From Bifiguratus adelaidae (lineage: Eukaryota; Mucoromycota; Endogonomycetes; Endogonales): a stretch of 64,000 nt of DNA. Where the stretch lies: contig MVBO01000017.1 of NCBI GenBank assembly GCA_002261195.1, positions 124,001 through 188,000 on the forward strand, read 5' to 3'. Below, one piece after another: positions 22,765 to 33,707 of the stretch; position 1 is the stretch's first letter, and every line of letters begins with the position of its first letter. Position numbers and translations under genes: made by a program. Below the pieces are notes generated by a model that saw nothing but the letters and a program-made list of their open reading frames with translations, was not told the DNA's origin and made no database searches.

Positions 22765-25700
22765 ATGGCAGACGGCTTTGCACCTCAGGACATCGTTTCA
22801 GAGGCAGACGTCATTCCAGCGGTATCTGAAAGCTCTTACACCCCAGAGGATAACCAGCTACCGCCAGAAAAGGAGGTCAAGGCGGTCAAAACGCCACGAC
22901 CGCCAACCACAGACACCTCAAAGGAAGACAAGAAGAATGAAGAGCCCGAGACGGAGAAGGGTACACGCCTGACATTGGTCAAGTTTACATTGTATGAAAC
23001 CAAAGCTGTGAGTAGCAAGTCATCGGATGTTTATAAGCTAGTCAAGGGCTTTGACACTAATGCCTCTTCTTGGCAATAGCGATTTTACATTATTGGCGCC
23101 GATCAGGAAGAGCGCCACTTTCGTGTCCTCAAAATCGATCGCACATCCCAGACAGAGCTCGTGGTCATTGAAGATGAGGTCATTTATTCAGCGGGTCAGA
23201 TAGCCGAGCTTTTGGAGATGATTGCTTATGGCAATCCCGGCGGCGTAAGAAAGGTGGTCACTGCTTTTGGTATTGTCGGTGAGTCGCTGAGCAGCTTAAT
23301 GGTGCTGGTTGCTGACGCCAACTTTTACAGGTTTCATTCGCTTTACCGAAGGATATTATATTAGCCTCATTACACGTCGAAATCCGGTTGCTCTCTTGGG
23401 AGGTCACTACATTTATCACATTGACGATACCACGTTGTTGAATATTGGACCACCTACGCGCGTAGAGAAGAATTCGTTGGAAGCGAGGCAAGTGCACGGA
23501 GTTCGGATCGGACGGAGAATAATAGTGCTAAATTCCTACGCAATCCAGATATATCAACACTTTTCAAAATGTAGACTTGACGCGAAACTTTTACTTTAGT
23601 TATACCTATGATTTGACTCATACGCTTCAAGTCAACATGACACGATCACATCTCGATACTGGAAAGAAAGACACCAGTGATTCCATACCAGTACAATCTG
23701 ACGAAGGAGAGGAGAAGCAGAAGACGACGTCAACGAAACCATTTATTCGCCATGGAGATCCTCTTTATTTCAACGAAATGTTTGTCTGGAACCATTTCCT
23801 TCTCAAGAATGGATTTGCAAAAATATGGCGCGGTTCTGATTGGATCTTACCCATCATCAACGGATTCGTGGATCAAGCCAAGATTTCTGTCTTTGGACGC
23901 AATATCTTCTTAACGCTTATCGCTCGTCGATCTCGGTATTTTGCTGGCGCTCGTTTTCTGAAGCGTGGAGCGAATGATCAAGGCTACGTTGCAAATGATG
24001 TCGAATCAGAACAGATTGTCGCGGAACTTTCAACAACCTCTTTTCATACACAGGGACACTTGTTTGGAAATCAACGCTATACGTCATACGTTCAACATCG
24101 TGGTTCCATTCCCCTCTATTGGTCACAAGAGACGATGAACATGTCACCCAAACCTCCCATAGAATTGAACGTCGTTGACCCCTTCTTCTCAGCTGCCGCT
24201 CTCCACTTTGACGACATGTTCAAGCGCTATGGTACACCAGTTATCGTTCTCAATTTGATTAAGCAAAAGGAGAAGGCAAAGCGGGAAACCATATTAGGTC
24301 AAGAATTCTCGCAAGCCATCAACTACCTGAATCAATTCCTTCCGGAAAATGGCAAGATTCAGTATATTGCTTGGGACATGTCTCGGGCATCCAAAAGTCG
24401 AGATCAAGATGTCATCAAGTACCTCGAAAACACAGCTCAAAGGGCACTGGCATCGACAAGTTTCTTCCATAGCGGGAGCGGCCCGCAATCACAGCAAAGC
24501 ATACCCAAGATCGGAAAAGAGAGGAGAATCCGAGGCATGTCGATACAGGAAGGTATCGTTCGTACCAACTGCATAGACTGCCTCGACAGAACGAATGCCG
24601 CGCAATTTGTAATTGGAAAGACGGCGTTAGGGCATCAGCTATACGCTCTTGGCATTATACCTGAGCCCTCCGTAAGCTTTGATAGCGACGTGGTCAATAT
24701 CTTGACGGAGATGTATCATGATCACGGTGACACGATCGCTTTACAATATGGCGGTTCATTCCTTGTCAATCGGATGGAGACTTATCGCAAAATCAAGCAA
24801 TGGACCAGTCATTCTAGAGATATGATTGAAACCATTCGACGATATTATAGTAATTCTTTTGTTGGTAAGTGATTTAGTTGGTTACGATCCGCTGGATTTA
24901 ACTCTTTTGCTCGCTCAAGATGCCGAAAAGCAAGATGCGATCAATCTTTTTCTGGGAAATTATACTGTGGAGAATGGTCAGCCCATGTTGTGGGAGTTGA
25001 CCACTGATTTTCATCTACACAATCAACATCCATGGCAGCGGCATCGACGACGCAGGTAATCGGCAGCTCGTTATCATTTCGGTCTCCATTAGTGACTAAT
25101 TCGCGGTTTGACATGTATAGCTATCAGCAATGGTGGACAACTGATATTTCTGAAGATTCGAACGATGAAAGAGTTGATTCGGATAAAGCTGAAATTACCC
25201 AGGATACCATCAATGCGCAGGTTGCCCTGACGAAGCAAGATGTTGAGGAAGAAGCAAAATTGGCGCGGGCGTTATTCGAAAAGTTTTGGAACGAGTACTA
25301 CACGCCCAAAGTCTTTTCTTCCTTTTCTCGCCTCTTTGCCTATCACATGAATGGCACTATGAAGTACTGGCCAAGGTAAGCCAACGACATGGTTTACCAG
25401 ACGCGCCATCCTCACCAACAATGAATGTCAGATTAGTCAAGGATCATCGTGGCCATCAAGCCTTAGGAGAGGACTACTCATGTAGCCCATTTATCGTTCG
25501 TCTCCATCAACACCAACAACCATCACTCAAAGCTCTTGAATCCTTGCCTGAAGGTATGTTGCTGCGTTGCTGCGCCAAATATGCGAAATGACGTGTTTAT
25601 TTCAAGCCAATTCTAAAGATGAGGATCTGGAGGAAAGTGAAAAGGATCCTGGCAACAAATATCTCAAACGCCTAAGCATAACACAAACAGACGATGAGAA

Positions 25701-26121
25701 TGAGGATCAGGATCAAGATAAGATTAGGTTCAATAAGCAAGTATCCGGTTGTTGGTCAACCGAGAATCTCCATTAATCGTCCATTAGGTACCTCGATCGA
25801 TACAACAACGTTCGTTTCTCAGCACCTCTACCATCGGACGTCACTCCTACATACGATGGTGCCTATTTACCCTATGTCCAAAGCGTCAACGGCCAAGGAC
25901 CATACAATCCATCCCTATTCACCCCCATATTAGAGGTCGATGAGCGGCTGTTCTCAGCCTACGTCTCGATACCAGCACGAGCGCTCCGTGACCGTATCAG
26001 TCGTGAAGATGGTATATATACCAACAGTCAACCCATGAGAAATCGGTTCCATGGTTATGCCACATACCTTGAGACAGGCGTCTTTCCAACCAAGGATGAG
26101 AAAAAGTTCAACAATGCCTAA
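22765..26121 (+). CDS. FIG4: FIG4-type phosphatidylinositol-3,5-bisphosphate 5-phosphatase (SAC domain)
   Basis: Nine exons, about 963 residues: 22765-23007, 23080-23278, 23331-23487, 23549-24864, 24920-25055, 25121-25375, 25432-25553, 25607-25736, 25788-26121. SAC-domain landmarks are [27 protein letters not shown], and the CX5R active site [16 protein letters not shown] with Cys about 541. After it, [20 protein letters not shown] is the FIG4-specific continuation. In yeast and animals FIG4 works with Fab1/PIKfyve and Vac14 on the vacuole/late endosome. Intron 3 needs a GC donor (GCGAG|GCAAGT) to give [17 protein letters not shown]. Exon 8 may instead end at 25727 with a weak GTTCAA donor. 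The C-terminal half has acidic low-complexity inserts. The next gene starts 88 bp downstream. Confidence 0.93.
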
Positions 26122-26209
26122 CACATCCTTGCAGTTAGCACTCGCACACTCATTTTCCATATAAAGACATTGAATAGAAACTTTTCCTCTGCGCTCAGAC
26201 GATTGGGCC

Positions 26210-26845
26210 ATGCGGCAGAAACAAAGTACACGAGATGCTTTTGAGAGCGTACCTGACGTCAAGGATCCTCTGCGTATTGCGCGGGTTCTGGGTCCACGGG
26301 GCAAGAATATGCATGAAGTGCAGTTTGCCAATAACGACACCACGCTGGTGATTCTGCCCCCGAGATTCCGCAACTTGATCTGGGTGAAGCGAGGTAAGGG
26401 AATCGAGCGCTACGTTAATCATGACAAGAAGATCTAACCTTGAGCAAAAGGTCATTATGTGGTGGTTGACCCTACCGCTGCTACAACCGAAAAACTTGGA
26501 GGGGAGATTACCCATATCTTATTTCCAGAACACATCAAGCAAATGAAGTCAGACCGTCAATGGTAAGTGCCCCGTGCGCATTGTACAGATACCCGTGACT
26601 TTACGCTCATGGGAATGTACAATTTGCAGGCCCAAGGAATTTGAGAAAGCCGACAAAGACCGAGGATCTTCCGTTGAGGGGTAAGGAGCATGAGTGCACG
26701 TTTACGAGAATCTGCAAAATCAACTGACCACCTGTCCTTGAACATCTGCAGCGCGGACTCTGAGGATAGTGATTCAGACGGTGATTTGCACGTTAATAAC
26801 AATCGTGTGATGTTCGAGGAGAGTGACTCCGAAGAAGAGGATTAA
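26210..26845 (+). CDS. EIF1AD-like S1/IF1-type RNA-binding protein
   Basis: Four exons: 26210-26393, 26451-26562, 26630-26680, 26752-26845 (146 residues). An IF1/S1 OB fold spans residues about 18-95: IARVLGPRGKNMHEVQFA, then LPPRFRNLIWVKRGHYVVVD and GEITHILFPEHI. The C-terminus is very acidic (EESDSEEED), as in EIF1AD, a nuclear/late 40S biogenesis factor related to eIF1A. Length is close to the human protein (165). Splice phases close without gaps. It sits 88 bp after FIG4 on the same strand. Confidence 0.9.
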
Positions 26846-27641
26846 CCTGGTAACCTTGGTCTCGGCAACCCCCTGACGAGCCCCGTGTTGGCGCGAGGCC
26901 CACATTTTAACCTTTGAATCTGTGCATGTGGTCATGTCGCCACAATCTTGGCTGTGCAAGATTACTATATCCGACTAGGGCCCACCCCCCTCAATTTGGC
27001 GTCACTCGAAGGTGATCATGTTGATCAAAGGCGGCACGGTGAAATGGAACAATATCGAATTGGCCAAAACCTGTAATTTAGTCATGCCAGAGAACAATTT
27101 AGTATCAGTCTTGGATCCTCTTTCAAAATGGCGCCCTGGTGTTACTCGAGTGGAGTCGTCGATCGTTTTTCGGCAACCCGGCGCAAACAACGGTGTCTGA
27201 CTGACACCTCAATGTTGTTCGCATAAGCCCGAGAAATGACTGATCACGTCCATGACACCTTTTCCGATCAAACCACTGCCAATTGCGCATGCCTTTACCG
27301 GGGACTAGAGGCGCTAGCGTATGGCGCTCAAAATCTCGCCCGCCAGGGCTTCGGAGTTGGGCCAAATCCAGTAGTTCCAAAGTGCCACATGGGCTAACTT
27401 AACGTTATGGATCAACAGCCATTCGCTGGGCGATCTGTGCAACAATTCCCTTACTTCGGTACGAATGTCTGCATACGTAAACTGGACGTAACGGATACGC
27501 GGTATGTGAACATCGGGTCCACACCTTTTATATAACATTATATAGTATTTTCAGTGCCGAAGATAAAGTGGACATTCACGGGGTCATTTGTATTTAATAT
27601 CCCGCAAGCTATTGAGCAGACACTTGACCATTGCCTTGTTC
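26846..27641. other. intergenic, 796 bp
   Basis: Short frames on both strands, none with family motifs. The HMG frame at the right stays open back to 27588 but has no ATG before 27642. AT-rich TATA-like sequence (tataacattatatagta) near 27532-27548 may be the promoter of the HMG gene. Confidence 0.45.
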
Positions 27642-28424
27642 ATGTATATGGCAAAAGACAACAGAAAATCTGCGAAGAAGCTCAAGACCGAAAATTTGAA
27701 CATCCGTGAGCCGGCACAGGCGGACGAGCGGACCGACGCGCCTTCTCCGGGACACAAAATACCAAGACCACCCAACTGCTTTATGGTCTATCGGATGCAA
27801 AAGAATAAGGAACTCCGGCGCAAGCGCAAGATGCTCAATGCCCAAGAAACCTCGAGAATGGTTGCACAAATGTGGAAACAAGAGCCGGCGTCTGAGCGCC
27901 GGCGGTACATGTTGATAGCCAAGGAGCTCAAGGCACAGCATATGCAAATGTACCCTGGCTACAAGTACGCTCCTCGCCGGCGTAGCAGGACCGAGTCTGA
28001 ACCTTCGTGTGGCGAAATTCCTGAAAGTCTAACACCCAATGACAACAACGCCGACAAGCAAGACGCCATACCAGCAGTATCAATACCGCAAGCCAATGAC
28101 TCAATAGATGACCCGGCTGACATCAGGGATAGCGAGAGCGACCATGACAAATTGCAAATCATTTCTCTTGACGATATCGGCAAGGAGAATGCAAGCACGC
28201 CGTTACTGTACACACATCAGTTCTTGTCCGCTCTATCACGTAGTATAAGCCCACTCCTGTCCTACGAATACCAAGGTACGCCAATGACACCAGCAGATCA
28301 ATTGCCAGTAAGCGATTACTTTGGATCTCCGACCTTGTTCGACACCTTGGGAGGAGGGGAGCACTTGATTGACGCCTTGCCTGAGCGATTCAGCACGGGA
28401 CCGCTTTGCTCCATGCACCTATGA
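27642..28424 (+). CDS. MATA-type HMG-box transcription factor
   Basis: Single exon, 260 residues; ATG 27642 is the first in the frame, and ATG 27648 is possible. The HMG box covers about residues 38-110: KIPRPPNCFMVYRMQKNKEL, then QETSRMVAQMWKQEP, then KELKAQHMQMYPGYKYAPRR. The PxxP(N)xF start and the YPGYKYxPRR end are diagnostic of the MATA/MAT1-2-1/Ste11 group, to which Mucoromycota SexM/SexP also belong. The rest is acidic and Ser/Pro-rich and could activate transcription. Neighbours are not the triose-phosphate transporter or RNA helicase that flank the zygomycete sex locus, so calling it a mating-type gene is not justified. Confidence 0.85.
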   Translation: MYMAKDNRKSAKKLKTENLNIREPAQADERTDAPSPGHKIPRPPNCFMVYRMQKNKELRRKRKMLNAQETSRMVAQMWKQEPASERRRYMLIAKELKAQHMQMYPGYKYAPRRRSRTESEPSCGEIPESLTPNDNNADKQDAIPAVSIPQANDSIDDPADIRDSESDHDKLQIISLDDIGKENASTPLLYTHQFLSALSRSISPLLSYEYQGTPMTPADQLPVSDYFGSPTLFDTLGGGEHLIDALPERFSTGPLCSMHL

Positions 28425-28766
28425 TAGTGCAATGATTTACCCGAGTGCTTTGGAGATTGCTTCAACAATGCATATGGTACAAGCTTGCGGTGTAGCCTTC
28501 CTCCCTTGGGCTCGCTGATCGCCCAATGATCTTGATGACGAAGTTCAGGTGCGCACAAATTGTAGAATTTTTGCATTTTTTTCGTGTATTGGATTGTCTA
28601 TATAGTCCCTGGTACATACACGAACATTCTTGTTTAGCATGTGAATTCGATCAATGTTGTTGCCAATTCTCGTCTTCTATTAAGGCTATGTACTCTAACA
28701 ATAGGAAATGAATAAAGCTTGTTCAGAAGCCTGGGTATCATAGTACATGGATGAGATGTTTCTCTT
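28425..28766. other. intergenic between convergent genes, 342 bp
   Basis: Shared 3' region of the HMG gene (+) and EIPR1 (-). AATAAA at 28711-28716 on the plus strand is a plausible polyadenylation signal for the HMG gene. Nothing else seen. Confidence 0.5.
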
Positions 28767-30262
28767 CTACACGCCTAGAAGGCGTAAACGCTCCTCCTGT
28801 GGTACACTGTTGACCACGATTCGTCCATCATAGGATAGTGAGGCAAAAGTCCATACGTCCGAGTAAGACCAAGCAGCCGCGTACACACTGTCTTCATGCT
28901 GCTCATAAGTCCTAACTAAGCCATCCACAGGAGCGCTGAGGGCGGGAAAAGATAATGGTGTCAGTGTGACATGAGGTGTGCATCCTCAAGACCGTACCTT
29001 TGACTGCTCCCGTCGCCGTCCTCATCATTGTCGTCCTCAAAGGCAGTATATGCGGCTGAAGATACGGATATAACATTCTCCAGATTGACCGTGTTGTCAG
29101 ACCCCGATGTGAGTAAAAGTTGATCATGCGCTCGATTGAACGCGACCGAATATATCCTGTAGACACGTGAGTGGGCGAGGCGAGAAGCGAAATCTTAAGC
29201 ATTACAGACCAATGCGAATGATGTGACAATACGAGCGCAGGTGTGGCACCTTTTAGGTTTCGTGTGTCCCATATCTTCAATACGCCGTCTTCTCCACCGG
29301 TCGCGAAATTGTAGGGCTTGTTTGGGTTGCCATCAATGGCTTTGATATTGTCCTTGTGCGCGTTGACAACCTGGAAGGTTTGTCTAAAAGCCGAAACGTT
29401 AGCAACAACAAGGGAAGGCTGGAAACTGCCTACGATTTGCTTCGCACATCCACGGCTCGCAGGTTCCGACCACTTGTATAGACTATCTCTGGCTGATGCG
29501 TACTCCAGAAAGCCGTAGATATATTCCCAGTTGCCTCTACATTGTCGCTTGCCTAGGAATGTAGGTTTCAGCCATAAGGTTCCGGAGAGGAATCCTGGAA
29601 AGCTAGCTTACGTTTGTATCTACAAGCTTGCTGTTGACCTCCCATATGTTCAGCCCATTCCTGCTGCAAGTCACGACCTTCTCCCCGTTTCCATTGGGAT
29701 CCCAGAGCGTACTGCAGCGATAAAAATCGGAAGCCATTTACGATCAGCGTCGTCAAACCTACCATGCATGATTTACCTCTGAACGTTGGCTTGTGGAAGG
29801 CTCATGACGTATTGCAGCTCCCCATCCTCAGTTCTGTCGCTCTCTCGCATTCTCCAAAGGGATGCCTTTCCTTTGGACGACCCTTCATCTACATCAAAAA
29901 ACGATCAGTTGACCCGATACTATCACGGCCGAAACACAAACCGTCGGTATGGCAAGTCATGACCATATTTTCCTCGTTTGGCGGGATACTAAGATGCCAA
30001 ACCTCTTCTGGGTGTGAATAGTGCTTGACGAAGAGTTCGCTCTCATCCTGATCCAGCGAGAGAAGCGCCAAGCTATTGTTCTTGTGAATGCTGCACGTTC
30101 CTGCAATAAACTTGTTGTTCGTCTCACTCGGCACCGCAATCATGCAACGCGCCTAGACAGAGTCACCGGTGGTGTTAGACTTTGTATGTGCTTGTTGAAA
30201 GCTCAGGATGCTCGCTTTACCTGGTGTTTCAACCCATAGACGCGCGATCGTTCACCATACAT
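28767..30262 (-). CDS. EIPR1/TSSC1-like WD40 protein
   Basis: Eight exons: 30221-30262, 29942-30152, 29777-29888, 29612-29711, 29434-29552, 29210-29383, 28998-29156, 28767-28935 (361 residues). The N-terminus YGLKHQARCMIAVPS corresponds to the YGLEFQAR start of EIPR1. Seven WD-type repeats follow, including EEVWHLSIPP, GGEDGVLKIWDTRNLKG, HDQLLLTSGSDNTVNL and ASLSYDGRIVVNSVP near the end. Animal EIPR1 binds EARP/GARP tethering complexes and helps dense-core vesicle and endosome recycling traffic; I infer a similar role. The exon 3 acceptor could be six bases later. The frame is continuous over all junctions. Confidence 0.9.
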
Positions 30263-30612
30263 AGAAGCACTGGAAACCTTTTATGGCAATTGCTTGCTTC
30301 ACTGCTTCCACTCACAATGCCATCTTGGGACTTAACGAGGCATTAACACAGCTAGTGATCATCATGATCCATTGAAACATACTCTATTGTACATGAAGAC
30401 AATGACCACCATCCGGAGGTACATGCCTCTCGCGTCCATGTTGAATGCTACGTATACAGAATATGAAGAAAAGACGCAAGAGGAACAAAACGTTGCAGAT
30501 GCAGACGTTTTGGCATTGGTATAGACATCAACCCGGTCGAACAACTTGCATAATAGGTGCAAGATGAAATATAAACGTTCAAACGGTTTGAGAACAGGGA
30601 TCGAAATGTCAT
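30263..30612. other. intergenic, 350 bp
   Basis: Promoter of EIPR1 and 3' region of the PEF gene (both minus strand). AT-moderate, no motif or RNA gene seen. Confidence 0.5.
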
Positions 30613-31865
30613 CTATCGGTTATTGACCACTAGTTCCAGGAACTTGACGGAGGAAAAACCGGCGTTAGATGTACTTGGAGAATTGACCCAACATTAATCT
30701 TACCTTTTCGTAGCTGATGTGTATCCAACCATCCCCATCAGTATCAAATCGTCGAAAGGCATCAGTAAGGGTCTTGATGGTGACGCAGGATTGCACAAAG
30801 TTATCAAATGTAACGTCCTGATTACCTGTGGATAGATGAAGCTCACTACCTGCCGTGGGTGGCCTGTATACTGCCTCTTACCGTATTTATCGTATTTTTT
30901 AATCAAGAGACCCACAAAGTTATCACTCAGATTGTACCCAAATGTACGAAGAGCCACCCGCATCTCGCCGAAATTGATCGTTCCTGAACCATCCGTGTCG
31001 AAGCGTGAAAAGCACGCCTTCCAGTCCTCTATATATTTCCACAAGCCAGCAAATTCGGGGAACGAGATTGTACCGGAATTGTCCGTGTCAAACATGTTCA
31101 TCATCAGGCGTACGGTCTCATAATTGAATGGCGTCCAATCACCTGATAGAGGATCAATACCGACATGTACCGTGAGGCATCACTAACCATTGATCAAGGC
31201 TCTCTGCAATTCTTCGGTTGTCAAACTACCACTGTTGTCCGTATCGACAGCTTTGAACCAATACCATAATGAGGGATCTGCGCCTGGTGGGGGATGCTGC
31301 GGATTCGGTCCACCTTGAATTGGCGGACGAGCTAAGACGATGGTTAGCAAACAAATTCTTATGACGTACCCCAAGTTTCGTCGCTTCCGTGTGTTTGAAC
31401 AGCTTTCGGGATACCTCCAATGCCAAGAAATCCAACATATTGCCGCTGAACTACCAATCGTAGGCTAAAAGGTTCACGCAAACTTGTCAGAACTTCCCGC
31501 AGAGACATGTACAAGGCAGCCTCCTGCGTTGCTTTCAAGGCAGTGGAGGTCTGAGCGAAGAGTTGAACATCACCAGAAAATGACAAACTCGAGAAAACTA
31601 TGGCTAAGTTGACATTGGTGCGCTACTTACGTCCAGCCGGCGGATATCCTCCATAACCTCCCACCTGTGGATGATGCTGCATGGGTGTACCAAAGGCCTG
31701 AAAGCCTCCTGGCTGTGGTGGCCCATAGCTTTGTGTTGATGGGATTTGTGGGGTCTGAGGTCCTTGCCCGTAATACGGATAGGAGGTGTTTGGTGGTGAT
31801 ACCTGTGAAGGACGGTGCTGCGGATATCCTTGTTGTGCATAAGGAGTGGACGGATTGTAAGCCAT
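30613..31865 (-). CDS. penta-EF-hand calcium-binding protein (peflin/ALG-2 type)
   Basis: Five exons: 31631-31865, 31188-31331, 30882-31142, 30704-30825, 30613-30642 (263 residues). The N-terminal 90 residues are Gly/Pro/Gln/Tyr-rich (GGYGGYPPAG), as in peflin and sorcin. Five EF hands follow: loops DTDNSGSLTTEE, DTDNSGTISFPE, DTDGSGTINFGE, a degenerate fourth, and DTDGDGWIHISY, ending YEKFLELVVNNR. PEF proteins dimerise through EF5 and adapt ESCRT and COPII partners in a calcium-dependent way. Intron 1 (31332-31630) is 299 nt, the longest in the window, and contains a 75-codon open frame on the same strand. It shares a 122-bp promoter with the deaminase gene. Confidence 0.92.
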
Positions 31866-31987
31866 GGTCAGTCAAATGACAGTGGTGATATGACGTGTGA
31901 GAAAGATGTGCAATTTCTTTTAGCACATTTGGCGCAAGTGTGAGCACATTGAACACATTCAGTGTTGACATTGCGTAGACGCGAGCA
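31866..31987. promoter_or_regulatory. compact divergent promoter, PEF gene and deaminase gene
   Basis: Only 122 bp separate the start codons of two outward-transcribed genes, so their 5' leaders are very short. The stretch has ACA/TGT-rich repeats (cacattgaacacattc near 31946) but no TATA box. Confidence 0.5.
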
Positions 31988-33367
31988 ATGCGGCTCATCA
32001 TTAGAGCTGATTACAAGGATGTCTGTGAATATACAGGTGAGACACGAGAAATGCCGAGATTGTCATCTGCATCCATGCTCACCCTCACCATGATTTCCTA
32101 GCGCACTATGTCAAGCAGAGGATAAATCAGTATCAACCAACGGCTGAACGACCATTTGTTCTTGGTCTACCAACGGGAAGCTCTCCTGTTGGCGTCTATC
32201 GTAGGCTTATCGAATACTATCAGGCGGGCTTGCTAAGTTTTCGACATGTTATCACCTTCAATATGGATGAATACGTGGGGCTACCAAGGTATGTGAGCAT
32301 CCGTGGGTTCTTGTATCTTTATCGGACGCAAAGAGTGCGGTTGTCAGCTATCGAATCATACAGCATCGAGCAATATCTTATCGTGGCTGCATTTACTGAT
32401 GGTTTCTCATGTTGTGTGCTTTTAGGGATCATCCAGAGTCATATCACACCTTTATGTGGCAGAACTTGTTCCGTCATATCGACATACACCCAGACAACGT
32501 ACATATACTCAACGGAAATGCCGACGATCTGGACGAAGAATGTCGCAGATATGAAGAGCAGATAGAGAAAGTGGGCGGAATCGAGTTGTTTGTTGGAGGT
32601 GAGAGTTTATGCTAGTAGGGGCAATGTGAAGGCGAATTCGTGTGCTGACTCTACCTTGTCCCTCATAGGCATTGGACCCGACGGACATATTGCTTTCAAT
32701 GAACCAGGTTCATCATTAGCTTCACGGACTCGCGTCAAGACTTTGGCGTATGAGACCATCATCGCCAACGCACGCTTCTTTGGAGGCGACGTTAACAAGG
32801 TACCAAAGCTGGCTTTAACAGTGGGAGTGCAGTGAGTAGATAAATCTTGCCTTACTCCGATCGCACGACCAATGGGATTCTGTAGGACAATCATGAACGC
32901 GCGAGAGGTGGCCATTATTATAACAGGTGCTCACAAATCCTTGGCGCTGGCCAAATGCATCGAAGAAGGCGTCAACCACATGTGGACAGTATCGGCAATT
33001 CAGATGCATCCAAAAAGTCTCGTTATCTGCGATGAAGATGCAACGCTAGAGCTACATGTTAAGGCAAGTGTTAGGCCCATCACATGCTCAGCCTTGATGG
33101 ATAGATATTGACTGACGCTTGGTATTGCAGACTGTAAAGTACTTCAAGTCGATTGAGCATGTGCAGAATAGCCTGATTGGGCGCGAAAATATGGCTCTGC
33201 AAGGTTCGTACTGCAACTTGTAGTGTACTCTACTTACAATCTTGACTCTTCACTCTTCAGGCGGTGTTAAGCGAGTAAGGTACAACTCGCATGTTCCATG
33301 GCAACGTAGTATCAAAAAGTATACTCCAGGAACGCCTGCATCAAATCTTCCCGGTCCATATGAATGA
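31988..33367 (+). CDS. NAG1: glucosamine-6-phosphate deaminase
   Basis: Seven exons: 31988-32036, 32102-32288, 32426-32598, 32669-32831, 32886-33063, 33131-33203, 33261-33367 (309 residues). Near-identical to animal GNPDA/bacterial NagB over long stretches: [86 protein letters not shown]. It converts GlcN-6-P to fructose-6-P plus ammonia, in chitin/GlcNAc catabolism. The catalytic Asp, His and Glu lie in the quoted motifs. The intron after 33063 uses a GC donor (AAG|GCAAGT). Intron 2 is long (137 nt). No deacetylase or GlcNAc transporter lies next to it, unlike yeast NAG clusters. Confidence 0.95.
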
Positions 33368-33707
33368 GCATTTCACCATACCGCACTTACATACGCATTG
33401 TAATCAACCTATTGGAGCGTGTTTGTAGCTGCTGGCGCCGCTCTGTACCATCACCTGCAATTCTTGTACTATTGTTCGGTCATATACTCGCCTTTGTGCT
33501 CTGTTACCCTTTGAATATTGAAGTCGTCCTTCATGATCAAGATACAGAGTTGATTGAACATCTCAAGGCATGTTGATATACAGCCGCTGCTCTCCAAGCT
33601 TGAATAGGATGTGAAATGGGGGATGTCGCGACATAGGACGGGAAATATACAGAATTTCCATATTAGGCATTTAGCCGGCGCGCTTTCACCTTACGCGCAC
33701 CTTGGTC
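33368..33707. other. intergenic, 340 bp
   Basis: 3' region of the deaminase gene and 5' region of haspin. The haspin frame has no earlier ATG. No motif seen. Confidence 0.5.

Noticed and set aside
27642..28424. calling the HMG gene the zygomycete sex gene (sexM/sexP)
   Set aside because: The expected flanking triose-phosphate transporter and RNA helicase genes are absent.
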